Shown here piece by piece: positions 28,819 to 38,546 of a stretch of 64,000 bases of DNA. Made by a program: the position numbers and the translations under genes. Source of the stretch: Streptomyces asoensis (GTDB lineage: Bacteria; Actinomycetota; Actinomycetes; Streptomycetales; Streptomycetaceae); NCBI RefSeq assembly GCF_013085465.1, contig NZ_CP049838.1, positions 4,154,001-4,218,000 on the forward strand, in the 5' to 3' direction. Under the pieces are notes generated by a model, which searched no databases, was not told where the DNA came from, and saw nothing but the letters and a program-made list of their open reading frames with translations. The stretch's first letter is position 1. Every line of letters begins with the position of its first letter.

Positions 28819-29754
28819 TCAGTTCCGGTTTATTTCGAAAGAGTCCGGCGACGCGGCGACCACGGCCGCGCAGAGCACGTCACCGGCTCCGCCCACGTCG
28901 TCCAGCGGTCTCACCGACACCCCGTCCACGCCTCGCTCCTCCGTTCCGGACAGCTGCCTACTGTCTTCCCGAGTGATACCCACGTACCCGGCCGTCGCCC
29001 CTTCACCACACAACGCACCCTTCGCCTCCTCCCCACACCGCCCACTCTCCCCCTGTCCCGCCCGCTCCGCCGCCCCAGCCACCCGAACCGCCCGCACCGC
29101 CCGCGCGGCCTCCGCCAGCGAGGCACCCGTCGTGACCACGTCGTCCACGAGAACCACCGGCCCACCGCACAGCACCCGCGCGCCCCCGGGCACCACCGTC
29201 AGCGCGCCCACCAGGTTGTCCAGCCGCTGCCGGGAGTCGAGCCCCGACTGGTCGGCCACGGCCCGCCGCTGCCGCAACACCGCGGCCACCCGCGCCGACA
29301 CCCCCGCCCGCCGCAACTCACCGGCCGCCGCCAACGCGATCCGCCGCGCCGGATCATGCCCACGCGCCCGCACCGCGGCCCGGGTGGAGGGGACGGGGAC
29401 GAGCAGGAGGTCTCCGGGGGGCTGGGGGCCCTCCCCCTCCCCCCACCCCACCTCCCCCACCCCCGCCCGCACAGCCCCCGCCAGCGCCGCGCCCAGCGGT
29501 CGCGCCAGTGCCAGCGCGCCGCGTTCCTTGTGGGCCAGCAGCGCCGCCCGTACCTCGTCCGCGTACCGGGCCGCCGCGTGCACGGCGGGCAGCCCTGGCG
29601 GTTCCGGCACCGGACGGACCCGGAACGGCACGGCTCCGCTCAGCGCCGCACGGCACTGCGGGCAGAGCACCGTACGCGCACTTCCGCAGCCCCCGCACTC
29701 GGCGGGCAGCACCAGGCCGGCGAGCTCCTGCCACCACCTGCGAACGCCTTCCAC
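28819..29754 (-). CDS. ComF-family phosphoribosyltransferase
   Basis: About 311 residues. The N-terminal zinc ribbon is LPAECGGCG...VLCPQC; the phosphoribosyltransferase domain has the PRPP-binding VVLVDDVVTTGASLAEA and the upstream LLLVPVPSTRAAVRARGHDPA. ComF proteins in competence-negative bacteria have unclear roles; a phosphoribosyl transfer or DNA-uptake link is inferred only. The long C-terminal tail after the PRPP loop is Ala/Gly-rich. GTG at 29754 is chosen; GTG at 29760 is equally possible, as no strong ribosome binding site distinguishes them. Confidence 0.88.
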   Translation of the reverse strand: MEGVRRWWQELAGLVLPAECGGCGSARTVLCPQCRAALSGAVPFRVRPVPEPPGLPAVHAAARYADEVRAALLAHKERGALALARPLGAALAGAVRAGVGEVGWGEGEGPQPPGDLLLVPVPSTRAAVRARGHDPARRIALAAAGELRRAGVSARVAAVLRQRRAVADQSGLDSRQRLDNLVGALTVVPGGARVLCGGPVVLVDDVVTTGASLAEAARAVRAVRVAGAAERAGQGESGRCGEEAKGALCGEGATAGYVGITREDSRQLSGTEERGVDGVSVRPLDDVGGAGDVLCAAVVAASPDSFEINRN

Positions 29755-29991
29755 GTGCACTACTGTGCCGATGCCGGAAGCTGCCCGCCACCCCTGTGGA
29801 AAACCGCCCGGAGCGCCCTGTGGAAAACTCGCGGGAAGGCGGCCCGAAGGCACCTGGAGCGATCGGAACACCAAAAGGAGCAGGCGGAAATCAGCTCCCA
29901 AGAAACCCCGGGGCCAAAGGGAGAAGGAGTCCGGGTAGTTCCCTCCGAACCCCTAGCTCACTCTGGCCCCCGAGTTGCGCACCCCAAGCCG

Positions 29992-30035
29992 CCCCGCGCC
30001 CCGCGCCCCGCGCCCCGCGCCCCGCGCCCCGGGGC
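29992..30035. repeat. 7-bp microsatellite CCCCGCG
   Basis: Five full copies from 29992 and a partial one, ending in a GCCCCGGGGC palindrome. It lies a few bases beyond the lpqB stop. Confidence 0.85.
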
Positions 30036-30040
30036 AAAGA

Positions 30041-31876
30041 TCACCCGGGGTAGAACGCGACCGAAGCGGTCTCCTTCAGCGTCCGCCACCCGCTTCCGCC
30101 GGGCAGCCACAGCAGCCCGTCCTTGGAGGTCGCGAAGAGCGGGATCTCGCTGTCCTCGGAGGCGGCGATGCTCGTGACCTCCGTGAGGCCGGGGAGTGTC
30201 CCCGCCTCGGGGACCGAGCCGTCGCACTGCATGTACTGCACCTGCTGCACGCCGCCGGCCTCGCGCCCGACGACCACGAGTCGGCTGTCCCCGGCCCACG
30301 ACATGGCCGTGACCTGTTCCAACTCCGGTGTCGCGGAGCGCAGTTCCTGGAGCGACACGGACGGCTGCTCGCCGTTGCCCGGGCCTCGTTCGATCCGCCC
30401 GATGAGCAGGGACTGCTTGCCGCCCTTGTCGACGATGAGCGCGATCCGTACCCCGTCGGCGGCCACCCGTACGGCGTTGATACGGCCGTCGAGTCCCGGA
30501 GTGAGCACCTCCAGCGGCTGGCCGGCGCCCTTCTCCAGCAGGAGCAGCCGAGGCGCGGCGGGGTCGCGGTCGGCGACCCACAGGTCGCCCTGGGTGTCCC
30601 AGCTGGGGGTGGTGAGCCGGTCGGTCTCCGTCTTGCCCTTGCTCTGGAGCAAGGGGTCGCCGATGGAGCTGCCGGAGACGGTGGAGGTGACGTAGAGCGC
30701 CTTGCCGTCGAGAGCGACTCCCGCGGCGCTGTGTTCGTCGCGGGCCACGGCCACCGAGCGCAGTGCCTTGGTGCCGTCGCCGAGCGCTCCGGGCACGGGG
30801 TCGGCCTTGGTGTTTCCGCTGCCGCTCGTCATCCGTTCGAGGCGGTGCTGGCCGTCGATGAAGTACAGGTAGCCGGGGTTGGTGTCGGACCCGCGTGCGG
30901 CGACGGCTGCGGCCCGCTCCTCGGTGAGGGAGCACAGCTGGGTGCCGCCCGCGCGCAGCGCGATCTCGTCGACGGCGGGGGTCAGGCTGCGGAGGGAGAA
31001 CAGCAGCTGGGCCGCCATCTCGTCGCACTTGCCCTGTCCGATGTGGGCGGCCTTGTCGTTCAGCGGCACGGTGAGCTTGTTCTGGTCGTCGGGGGTCAGT
31101 GCGGTGACGCCCTTGGGCAGCGCGGTTCCGGTGGGGAAGCTGGATCTGACGACGGGGCGGAGCCAGCTGGTGGGGCCGGTGAGCACGGAGCGCACCATCT
31201 GCGTCATCGGGTCGACGCGTTCACGGACGTAGACGGGGTCGGCGACGGCCATGGGCTGTCGGGAGCCGTCGGCCGTGGTGTTGGAGGCGAAGTAGTACTT
31301 GTTGACGGACACGTAGTTGCGCTGGAAGTCCGACTTGCCCATGACGACGCCCTGGGGGAGGGCGTCGATGCGCCACTGCCCGTTCTTCTTGTCGCGGCTG
31401 AGGTGGACCACTTGGCCGTAGTTTCCCGAGGCGGGCGCGTACGACTGCTGTGCGTCGACGGTGGCGACCCGTGTGCCGGTCAGGGTGTACGAGTAGTCGT
31501 CGCCGTCGTCTCTGGTCCCGGTGGGGCCGGCGTCGGTCGCCGGTCCGTCCGTGAGGACCGTCGTGGACCGTTCGGGCTCCCATTTCTGGGCGGCTTTCTC
31601 GGTCAGGTACTGCCGTGCCGTCGCGTAGCCGGGGTCGTCGCTGGTGAGCGCTTCGAGGAAGCCCTGGACGATCTCCAGGGGCTGCGCGTCGTCCCGGGGC
31701 GGCATCGCGAATACCCGTACCTGGGTGTCCTGGCGCGGTGTGGACTCGACGCCGCGCAGATCCCCGCTGTCGGGCATCGAGGCGCACCCGGCCAGCAGGA
31801 CGACGCCACAGGTGGCGTACGCCACCGCGCGCCCCGGCGTGCGCCGGGTTCCCCCCTCGCGCCACTCAGCGCCCAC
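30041..31876 (-). CDS. lpqB: Lipoprotein LpqB (MtrAB partner)
   Basis: 611 residues. The signal peptide carries the lipobox LLAGC, with Cys31 as the lipidation site. A GerMN-like domain (from about 55) and a C-terminal b-propeller-like region follow. LpqB interacts with the MtrB sensor domain at the outer membrane face and influences cell-wall homeostasis and sporulation. GTG at 31876 has GGGGAGG upstream and overlaps the end of mtrB by about 11 bases, so the three genes are translationally coupled. Confidence 0.94.
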   Translation of the reverse strand: MGAEWREGGTRRTPGRAVAYATCGVVLLAGCASMPDSGDLRGVESTPRQDTQVRVFAMPPRDDAQPLEIVQGFLEALTSDDPGYATARQYLTEKAAQKWEPERSTTVLTDGPATDAGPTGTRDDGDDYSYTLTGTRVATVDAQQSYAPASGNYGQVVHLSRDKKNGQWRIDALPQGVVMGKSDFQRNYVSVNKYYFASNTTADGSRQPMAVADPVYVRERVDPMTQMVRSVLTGPTSWLRPVVRSSFPTGTALPKGVTALTPDDQNKLTVPLNDKAAHIGQGKCDEMAAQLLFSLRSLTPAVDEIALRAGGTQLCSLTEERAAAVAARGSDTNPGYLYFIDGQHRLERMTSGSGNTKADPVPGALGDGTKALRSVAVARDEHSAAGVALDGKALYVTSTVSGSSIGDPLLQSKGKTETDRLTTPSWDTQGDLWVADRDPAAPRLLLLEKGAGQPLEVLTPGLDGRINAVRVAADGVRIALIVDKGGKQSLLIGRIERGPGNGEQPSVSLQELRSATPELEQVTAMSWAGDSRLVVVGREAGGVQQVQYMQCDGSVPEAGTLPGLTEVTSIAASEDSEIPLFATSKDGLLWLPGGSGWRTLKETASVAFYPG

Positions 31877-34079
31877 GGAATGCCTCCCCTTGCTCGTTCG
31901 AGCCCTCTGCGCCGGCTCTCTGCCGGTCCGAAGTCCCCCTCAGTGCCGTTTCACGCGCGTCACCCGTGTCGGCCGCGTCACCAGTGCCGACCGCTTCGGT
32001 CTGCTCCGGGTCCTCGCCGCGTACTTCCCCAGCTTCCTCAGCTTCCTCAGCCGCCCCGCCTGCCCCCGCAGCCCGCGGCTCGTCCTCTCCACGTCCTCCA
32101 TCGCCCGTGCCCGTGCCCGCGCCCGGGGCGGATCGGGGCACCACGCGCGCGCCGTTGCCGGGCAGCGCCGTCGGGTCGGCCGTGGGGGCCGCGGTGGACA
32201 TCCGGGGCGCGAGCGCGCTCCGTGCGGCCGCCAGCTGTTCGCCGGCGGGCTGTACCGGCACCGTCGCGCTCTTCTGGCCGCCGCCGCGCGGCAGACCGGC
32301 GTCGTCGAGGGCTCCCCGGTTGCGACGGGAGTCCTTGGGCTCGAGCGGTATCGGTGAGCCCCGCAGCGGTTCGTCGGCGGTCCTGGGCAGCGTCAGCCGG
32401 AACTGCGAGCCGCCACCGGGCTCTCCCCAGGCCTGTAGCCAGCCGCCGTGCAGGCGGGCGTCCTCCAGGGCGATGGACAGCCCCAGACCGGTACCGCCGG
32501 TGGTACGCGCGCGTGCCGGGTCGGCGCGCCAGAACCGGCTGAAGACGCGGGTGGCCTCGCCGGGCTTGAGGCCGACGCCGTAGTCGCGCACGGCGATCGC
32601 GACGGCCCCGCCCGCGGCGGCCAGCTTGACGATGACGTCCTTGCCCTCGCCGTGTTCCACGGCGTTGACCACCAGGTTCCGCAGCACCCGCTCCACCCGC
32701 CGGGCGTCGGCCTCGGCGACGACGGGCTGCTGGTCACCGATGACGCGTACGGTCGTCCCCTTGCGTTCGGCGAGCGGCGCGGCCCCGCTGACGACCCGGC
32801 GGACGACCTCCCTGAGGTCGATCGGCTCGGCCTCGAGGGCGGCGGCACCGGCGTCGAAGCGGCTGATCTCCAGCAGGTCCGCGAGCAGTGTCTCGAACCG
32901 GTCGAGCTGGTCGGCGAGCAGTTCGGCGGACCGCGCGGTGATGGGGTCGAAGTCGACGCGGGCGTCGTGGATGACGTCGGCGGCCATGCGTACGGTCGTC
33001 AGCGGCGTCCGCAGTTCGTGCGAGACGTCGGACACGAACCGTCGCTGCATCCGCGACAGGTCCTCCAGTTGCTGGATCTTCAGCTGGAGGTTCTGGGCCA
33101 TCTTGTTGAAGGCCTCACCGAGGCGTGCGATGTCGTCCTCGCCGGTGACCTTCATCCGTTCCTGGAGTCGCCCGGCGGAGAGCCGCTCGGCGATCCCGGC
33201 GGCCATCCGCACCGGCGTGACGACCTGCCGCACCACGAGCCAGGCGATGGCCCCGAGGAGTACGACGACGAACAGCCCGGCGGTCGCCAGCGTCCCCTTG
33301 ACCAGGCTCAGCGACTTCTCCTCCTGCGTGAGCGGGAAGAGGTAGTACAGCTCGTACGGATCACCGTTGGGGTCGTTGACCTGCTTGCCGATGACCAGGG
33401 CCGGCTGGGAGTCCTTGTCGTTGAGGTAGATGATGCGGGAGTAGCTCTGGGCCGCACCGGTGCTGCTGTAGACCTGCTCGCGCAGTTTCTCCGGGACGCT
33501 CTTGTCGGGGTCGACGAAGCCGGAGGCGCGTGGCCCGCGGGCGACGCCGCTGACGTCGCCGGGGGGCAGGGTGACCACGTCGAAGGCGCCCTGGCCGCCG
33601 CTGGACAGCGACAGTACGAGCTCGCTCATCCATTCGATGACGTTCTGCGAGGCGCCGCCGTCGGCCGGGGTCCCGTCGTCGGCGGCCGCGCCGGCGGCCT
33701 CGTCGGCCTTCTGCTTGGCCACGGCGAATCCGCCGGTGGCCTGGCTCTGGGACGCCTTCACCTTGGCGTCCAGCAGTCCGTTGCGCACCTGCCCGATGAC
33801 GACGAAGCCCAGCAGCAGGACGACGCCCAGCGACATCAGCAGTGTCGTGACGACGACCTTGAGCTGGATGTTGCGCCGCCACAGCCGCATCACGGGCAGC
33901 AGCGGCCTGCGCACCCAGCGCAGCAGCAGCCTCAGGACAGGGCTGCCCTGCACCCCGCCCTGCAACAGCCCCCCTTCGAGGAGGCGTGCGAAGCGCGAAC
34001 CCGGCGTCCTACGGCCGACAGGCCGCTCCGGACGGGCCCCGGAACGACCGGGGGCCGAAGCGGCACTGTCCCCGGACAT
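31866..34079 (-). CDS. mtrB: Two-component sensor histidine kinase MtrB
   Basis: 737 residues. Two membrane spans (QLKVVVTTLLMSLGVVLLLG and ATAGLFVVVLLGAIAWLVV) flank an extracellular sensor domain; HAMP follows; the H-box is FVSDVSHELRTPL and the ATP-binding GTGLGLSIALEDARLHGG. It phosphorylates MtrA, which controls cell-envelope, division and development genes. A long Ala/Gly/Pro/Glu-rich C-terminal tail (about the last 170 residues) follows the catalytic core and is likely disordered. ATG at 34079 (AGGCAGGA upstream) lies one base after the mtrA stop; GTG at 34112 is a less likely alternative. Confidence 0.95.
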   Translation of the reverse strand: MSGDSAASAPGRSGARPERPVGRRTPGSRFARLLEGGLLQGGVQGSPVLRLLLRWVRRPLLPVMRLWRRNIQLKVVVTTLLMSLGVVLLLGFVVIGQVRNGLLDAKVKASQSQATGGFAVAKQKADEAAGAAADDGTPADGGASQNVIEWMSELVLSLSSGGQGAFDVVTLPPGDVSGVARGPRASGFVDPDKSVPEKLREQVYSSTGAAQSYSRIIYLNDKDSQPALVIGKQVNDPNGDPYELYYLFPLTQEEKSLSLVKGTLATAGLFVVVLLGAIAWLVVRQVVTPVRMAAGIAERLSAGRLQERMKVTGEDDIARLGEAFNKMAQNLQLKIQQLEDLSRMQRRFVSDVSHELRTPLTTVRMAADVIHDARVDFDPITARSAELLADQLDRFETLLADLLEISRFDAGAAALEAEPIDLREVVRRVVSGAAPLAERKGTTVRVIGDQQPVVAEADARRVERVLRNLVVNAVEHGEGKDVIVKLAAAGGAVAIAVRDYGVGLKPGEATRVFSRFWRADPARARTTGGTGLGLSIALEDARLHGGWLQAWGEPGGGSQFRLTLPRTADEPLRGSPIPLEPKDSRRNRGALDDAGLPRGGGQKSATVPVQPAGEQLAAARSALAPRMSTAAPTADPTALPGNGARVVPRSAPGAGTGTGDGGRGEDEPRAAGAGGAAEEAEEAGEVRGEDPEQTEAVGTGDAADTGDARETALRGTSDRQRAGAEGSNEQGEAFRGR

Positions 34080-34080
34080 G

Positions 34081-34770
34081 TCAGCTCGGTCCTGCCTTGT
34101 ATCCGACGCCACGGACGGTCACCACGATCTCCGGCCGCTCGGGGTCCTTCTCGACCTTCGAGCGCAGTCGCTGTACGTGCACGTTCACCAGGCGGGTGTC
34201 GGCGGCGTGCCGGTAGCCCCACACCTGCTCGAGGAGCACCTCGCGGGTGAACACCTGCCAGGGCTTGCGCGCCAGCGCGACCAGCAGGTCGAACTCCAGC
34301 GGCGTCAGCGCGATCGACTGCCCTTCCCGCTTCACGGAGTGACCGGCCACGTCGATGACGAGGTCGCCGATGGCGAGCTGCTCCGGTGCCGGCTCCTCGG
34401 ACCTCCTCAGCCGCGCCCGGATCCGGGCTACCAGCTCCTTCGGCTTGAACGGCTTCACGATGTAGTCGTCGGCGCCGGACTCCAGTCCGACGACGACGTC
34501 GACGGTGTCGCTCTTCGCCGTGAGCATCACGATCGGCACTCCGGACTCCGCCCTGATCAGGCGGCACACCTCGATACCGTCCCGGCCGGGCAGCATCAGG
34601 TCCAGCAGCACCAGGTCGGGCTTCGCCTCACGGAAAGCGGCCAGCGCCTTGTCACCGTCGGCCACGAAAGACGGCTCAAAACCTTCACCACGCAGCACAA
34701 TGCCGAGCATCTCGGCCAGTGCGGTGTCGTCGTCGACGACAAGGACTCGTCCCTTCATAAACGACATCAT
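34081..34770 (-). CDS. mtrA: Response regulator MtrA
   Basis: 229 residues, OmpR/PhoB type. Receiver: RVLVVDDDTALAEMLGIVL with phospho-acceptor Asp in VLLDLMLPG and the Lys in VKPFKPKEL. The C-terminal winged helix includes ALTPLEFDLLVALARKPWQV. It coordinates envelope, septation and antibiotic/development genes. ATG at 34770 (MMSFMKGRV start) is chosen to match usual actinobacterial length; ATG at 34767 or 34758 are alternatives. It heads the mtrAB-lpqB operon. Confidence 0.96.
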   Translation of the reverse strand: MMSFMKGRVLVVDDDTALAEMLGIVLRGEGFEPSFVADGDKALAAFREAKPDLVLLDLMLPGRDGIEVCRLIRAESGVPIVMLTAKSDTVDVVVGLESGADDYIVKPFKPKELVARIRARLRRSEEPAPEQLAIGDLVIDVAGHSVKREGQSIALTPLEFDLLVALARKPWQVFTREVLLEQVWGYRHAADTRLVNVHVQRLRSKVEKDPERPEIVVTVRGVGYKAGPS

Positions 34771-34931
34771 CCCATTCTCATAACGGTGAAGGACACGCAG
34801 GTGAGCAGGGTCACCGGCCAGTGACGATAGTCGTACGGGGCGGTCACTGTCTGCCCCCGACCGCCGCCGCCGGTCCCGGCAGCAGTCCCAGCGGGAAATA
34901 TCGGTGCGGCGCGGCACCGTCCAATGGTGGG

Positions 34932-35813
34932 ATGCGCCGCATGAGCGACCCACTGCGCGACCGCATCGAGCGGTATTACGCCACCGTGCCCCTTCTGTTC
35001 GCCGACGCCGAGGACTTCGGCCCCCTGCGCCTGTTCGTACGGAAGGAACCCGGCGCCCCGTACTACGGCGGCCCGAGCCACGCCCAGCCCACCGGCGCGG
35101 CCTCCGTGGGCGCCGCCGACATCGCCCGGGTGCGTGCCCGGCAGCGTGAGCTCGGTGTGCCGGAGGCGTTCGAATGGCTGGCCGAGTCGGCACCCGCGCT
35201 GCGTGCCCGGATCGAGGCCGCCGGCCTCCTGGTGCTGCGACGCCCGCTGATGGTCCTGCCGCCCCATCACCCGCTGCCTCCGCAGCCCCTGCCGGACGGC
35301 GTGACACTGCGCGCGCTGACCGCGGACGACCCCGCCCTGCCCGCGGCCCTCGCCCTCCCGCGCCTGGCCTTCGCCAAAGAGCCCCTCGGCAAGGAGCCCC
35401 TCGCCGCGGAACCCAGCCCCGCCGCGGGCCCGTCGGACCGTGCGGAGCTGTCGAGGCTGGCCGAGGCGCTGACCGGGGACGGCACGGTGGCCGCGGTCCG
35501 TCCCACGATCCGCGCCGGGCACAAGACCCTCGTCGCCGCCCTCGCCCCGGACGGCACCCCCCTGGCCACCGGCCACTACCACCCGGCGAACGCCGCCACG
35601 GAGATCGGCGGCGTCGGCACCCTCCCCTCCGCCCGCCGTCAGGGACTGGCCGCCGCCGTGACAGCGGCCCTGGTCGCCCACGCCCGCGCCCAGGGCGTCG
35701 AGACGATCTTCCTCGCCTACGCGGAGGAGACCGTCGCCCGCATCTACGCCCGCCTCGGCTTCCGCCCCGCAGGCACGACCCTGCTGATCGCCGACCAGCC
35801 CGCACGCTCGTAG
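34932..35813 (+). CDS. GNAT acetyltransferase with N-terminal helical extension
   Basis: 293 residues. The N-terminal about 130 residues are a helical, Pro-rich region with no clear fold, then a degenerate domain with a repeated AKEPLGKEPLAAEP tract, then a complete GNAT domain (VGTLPSARRQGLAAAVTAALV as the acetyl-CoA loop, IYARLGFRPAGTTLLIA at the end). Two-half GNAT proteins of this kind occur in actinobacteria. Substrate unknown. ATG at 34932 or 34941 possible. It is divergent from mtrA and convergent with mtnA. Confidence 0.85.
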   Translation: MRRMSDPLRDRIERYYATVPLLFADAEDFGPLRLFVRKEPGAPYYGGPSHAQPTGAASVGAADIARVRARQRELGVPEAFEWLAESAPALRARIEAAGLLVLRRPLMVLPPHHPLPPQPLPDGVTLRALTADDPALPAALALPRLAFAKEPLGKEPLAAEPSPAAGPSDRAELSRLAEALTGDGTVAAVRPTIRAGHKTLVAALAPDGTPLATGHYHPANAATEIGGVGTLPSARRQGLAAAVTAALVAHARAQGVETIFLAYAEETVARIYARLGFRPAGTTLLIADQPARS

Positions 35814-35867
35814 GTCCGAGCCCGGCTCACGCGGCCGGCCGACGGGTGATCGGCGATCGACGGGCGA

Positions 35868-37019
35868 TCAGAGTGCCGCCCCCGCCCCTCCCCGGCGCGC
35901 CCTGCCACACAGCTCGGCAAGCGCGTCGGCCGTCACCGGCGACACCACGCCCTCCTCCGTGACGATCGCCGTCACCAGCTCGGGCGGCGTCACGTCGAAC
36001 GCGGGGTTGTACGCCTGGGTCCCCAGCGGCGCCACCGGGATCCCGCCGCCCGCTCCCGTCACCGGTGCCTGGGCCGCCATGGCCTCCGTCACCTCGAACC
36101 CGGGGCGCTGCTCCACCTCGATGGACGCCCCGTCCGGCGTCTCCAGGTCCACCGTCGTCACCGGCGCCACCACGATGAACGGCACATGGTGGTACCTCGC
36201 CAGCACCGCGAGCGGATAGCTCCCCACCTTGTTCGCCACCGACCCGTCGGCCGCGATGCGATCAGCCCCGATCAGCACCGCGTCCACCTCCCCGGCCGCG
36301 AAGAGCGAACCCGCCGCGTTGTCCGTCAGCAAGGTGTACGCCATGCCGTTGCGGGCCGCTTCGTACGCCGTGAGGCGGGCGCCCTGGAGCAGTGGACGCG
36401 TCTCGTCCACCCACAGCCGGCGAAGCCGACCCACCCGGTGCGCCGCGAGCGCCACCGCGAACGCCGTCCCCTCCCCGCCCGACACCAGCGCACCGGTGTT
36501 GCAGTGCGTGAGGACACGATGCCCGCCGCCCGGCAGCAGCTCGTCGAGGAGCGCCAGCCCGTGCCCGGCCATCCGGACACTGGCCTCGGCGTCCTCCCGG
36601 TGGAGCTGCCGCGCGGCCGCCAGCGCGGCCCGCGCGCCCTGCGCCGGATCACCGCCCTCGGCGAGCTCCGCCCGGTACGCGGCCCGGGCCCGGCGCACAC
36701 CGACGGACAGGTTCACCGCGGTGGGGCGGGCGCCCGCGAGCGCGTTCGCGGCATCGTCCACGTCGAAGCCGCGTGCGGCGGCGAGCGCGACGCCGTACGC
36801 CCCGGCGATCCCGAGCAGCGGTGCCCCGCGCACGGCCAGCGAACGGATCGCCTCGACCAGCGCGGACGCATCCGTACACACCAGTTCGACTTCCTCGGCC
36901 GGCAGTCTCGTCTGGTCGAGAAGGACCAGCACGGGACCTTCCGGCGGCTCCTCCCAACGGATCGCAGGTATCTCGGCCGGCCGCTTGTCCTCGCCGGATT
37001 GCGCGTACTGATCAGCCAT
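35868..37019 (-). CDS. mtnA: S-methyl-5-thioribose-1-phosphate isomerase
   Basis: 383 residues. Conserved RGAPLLGIAGAYGVALAA, the catalytic Cys region LTHCNTGALVS and the Asp region LIGADRIAADGSVANKVGSY are present. It converts methylthioribose-1-phosphate to methylthioribulose-1-phosphate in methionine salvage. ATG at 37019 gives the family-like MADQYAQSGEDKRPAEIPAIRWEEP start. A GGGGGCAGA lies upstream. Other salvage genes are not visible in the window. It is divergent from the next membrane-protein operon. Confidence 0.93.
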   Translation of the reverse strand: MADQYAQSGEDKRPAEIPAIRWEEPPEGPVLVLLDQTRLPAEEVELVCTDASALVEAIRSLAVRGAPLLGIAGAYGVALAAARGFDVDDAANALAGARPTAVNLSVGVRRARAAYRAELAEGGDPAQGARAALAAARQLHREDAEASVRMAGHGLALLDELLPGGGHRVLTHCNTGALVSGGEGTAFAVALAAHRVGRLRRLWVDETRPLLQGARLTAYEAARNGMAYTLLTDNAAGSLFAAGEVDAVLIGADRIAADGSVANKVGSYPLAVLARYHHVPFIVVAPVTTVDLETPDGASIEVEQRPGFEVTEAMAAQAPVTGAGGGIPVAPLGTQAYNPAFDVTPPELVTAIVTEEGVVSPVTADALAELCGRARRGGAGAAL

Positions 37020-37159
37020 GCGGTCAGTCTGCCCCCGAACCGGCGGACAATTGAAGGTGTGCAGCCCATACCGCGGCCGGTCAACCGATGAGCACCCCAT
37101 GGCACGATGGCTCCCAACCTGCCGCCGCGACCGCGGACGGGCACCGTGAAGGAGCGACG

Positions 37160-38542
37160 ATGAAAGACACTCCGGGCTGGGCCTCGCCCGGATCCGCCCC
37201 GTCCGACGGACAGGAGCCCGGCGCGTCCCACCCCGCCGAGCCCACGGACCGCCCCGTCGGCGCCCAGCCCGCGGACCAGCCGGGCCCGAACCCGCAGAGC
37301 CCCGGCACGAAGTGGTCCGAGGAGCAGCCGCCGCCCGGCCCCGGCCAGTGGTCCGCGCCCGCAGGCCCCCCGAACCCGGGCCAGACCCCGCCGCCCCCAC
37401 CGCCTCCGCCGCCCGGCCCCGGTTGGGGCACCCACCCGCCCGCCGGACCCGGCGGCGCATACCCCGGCGGCCCCACGGGCCCCGGACAGGGCGGTTACGG
37501 CGGCTGGGGCGCTCCCGGCGGCTGGGGCGCCGGCTGGGGCGGTCCCCCGCCCGCGGCGAAGCCCGGCGTGATCCCGCTGCGTCCGCTCGCCGTGGGCGAG
37601 ATCCTCGACGGCGCCGTGGCCACGATGCGCACGTACTGGCGCACGGTTCTGGGCATCTCGCTGACCGTCGCCGTCATCACCCAGGTCTTCGTCGTCCTGT
37701 TGCAGGGCCTCATCCTGGACGCCACCACGGACACGAACGCGCTCGGCGACCCGAGCGCCACCGCCGACGAGCAGCTCAGCGCCATGGGCGACGCCATGCG
37801 CGCCTCCGGCCCCGTCCTCCTCATCACCCTCATCGGCACCATCACGGCGACCGCCCTGCTCACCGCCGTCACCAGCCGGGCGGTGCTCGGCAAACCGGTC
37901 ACCCTCCGCGAGGCCTGGCGCGACGCCCGTCCCCAGGTGCTCAAGCTGTTCGGCCTGATCTTCCTGCTGATGCTCATCGCCGCCGCCATCGTCCTCGCCT
38001 GCCTGCTGCCGGGCATCCTCGTGAGCGCCGCCGGAAGCTCCGACGCGGGAGCCGCGCTCAAGGCCTTCGGCATCCTCGGCTCGATCGTCCTGGTGCTGTG
38101 GCTGCTGATCCGCCTCTCCCTCGCCTCGCCCGCGCTGATGCTGGAGAAGCAGAGCATCAAGAAGGCGCTCGGCCGTTCCGCGAAGCTCACCCGCGGCTCC
38201 TGGTGGCGCGTCTTCGGCATCCAGCTGCTCGCCCTGATCATCGCGAACGTCGTCGCGATGATCGTCGTCGTCCCGTTCGCCCTCCTCGGTGCCGCAGTGA
38301 GCGACGGAGGCATCAGCGGCATGGTCGACGCGAGCAGCGACTACGGCTGGACCTACCTGATCATCAGCGGCATCGGTTCGGTCATCGGCTCCATGATCAC
38401 CTTCCCGATCTCGGCGGGAGTCACCGTGCTCCTCTACGTCGACCAGCGCATCCGCCGCGAGGCCCTCGACCTCGACCTGGCCCGCGCCGCGGGCCTCCAG
38501 GACTACGGCACCTCCGCTCCCGGCACGACCCCGGGGAGTTGA
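37160..38542 (+). CDS. Membrane protein, GPDPase-membrane-domain type, with Pro/Gly-rich N-terminus
   Basis: 460 residues. The first about 140 residues are disordered (Pro/Gly runs, GPGQGGYGGWGAPGGWG). A conserved RPLAVGEILDGAVATMRTYWRTVLG segment leads into about six membrane spans, the arrangement of the glycerophosphodiester-phosphodiesterase membrane domain family. The exact role is unknown. ATG at 37160 has a perfect AAGGAG at 37149-37154; ATG at 37088 has none. It starts a five-gene operon ending at 42887; next start is 4 bases downstream. Confidence 0.85.
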   Translation: MKDTPGWASPGSAPSDGQEPGASHPAEPTDRPVGAQPADQPGPNPQSPGTKWSEEQPPPGPGQWSAPAGPPNPGQTPPPPPPPPPGPGWGTHPPAGPGGAYPGGPTGPGQGGYGGWGAPGGWGAGWGGPPPAAKPGVIPLRPLAVGEILDGAVATMRTYWRTVLGISLTVAVITQVFVVLLQGLILDATTDTNALGDPSATADEQLSAMGDAMRASGPVLLITLIGTITATALLTAVTSRAVLGKPVTLREAWRDARPQVLKLFGLIFLLMLIAAAIVLACLLPGILVSAAGSSDAGAALKAFGILGSIVLVLWLLIRLSLASPALMLEKQSIKKALGRSAKLTRGSWWRVFGIQLLALIIANVVAMIVVVPFALLGAAVSDGGISGMVDASSDYGWTYLIISGIGSVIGSMITFPISAGVTVLLYVDQRIRREALDLDLARAAGLQDYGTSAPGTTPGS

Positions 38543-38546
38543 TGCG

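Noticed and set aside
28683..30177. Plus-strand frames across hpf/comF interval
   Set aside because: They are mostly antisense to the ComF-like gene, with no ribosome binding site and Thr/Pro/Arg-rich products.
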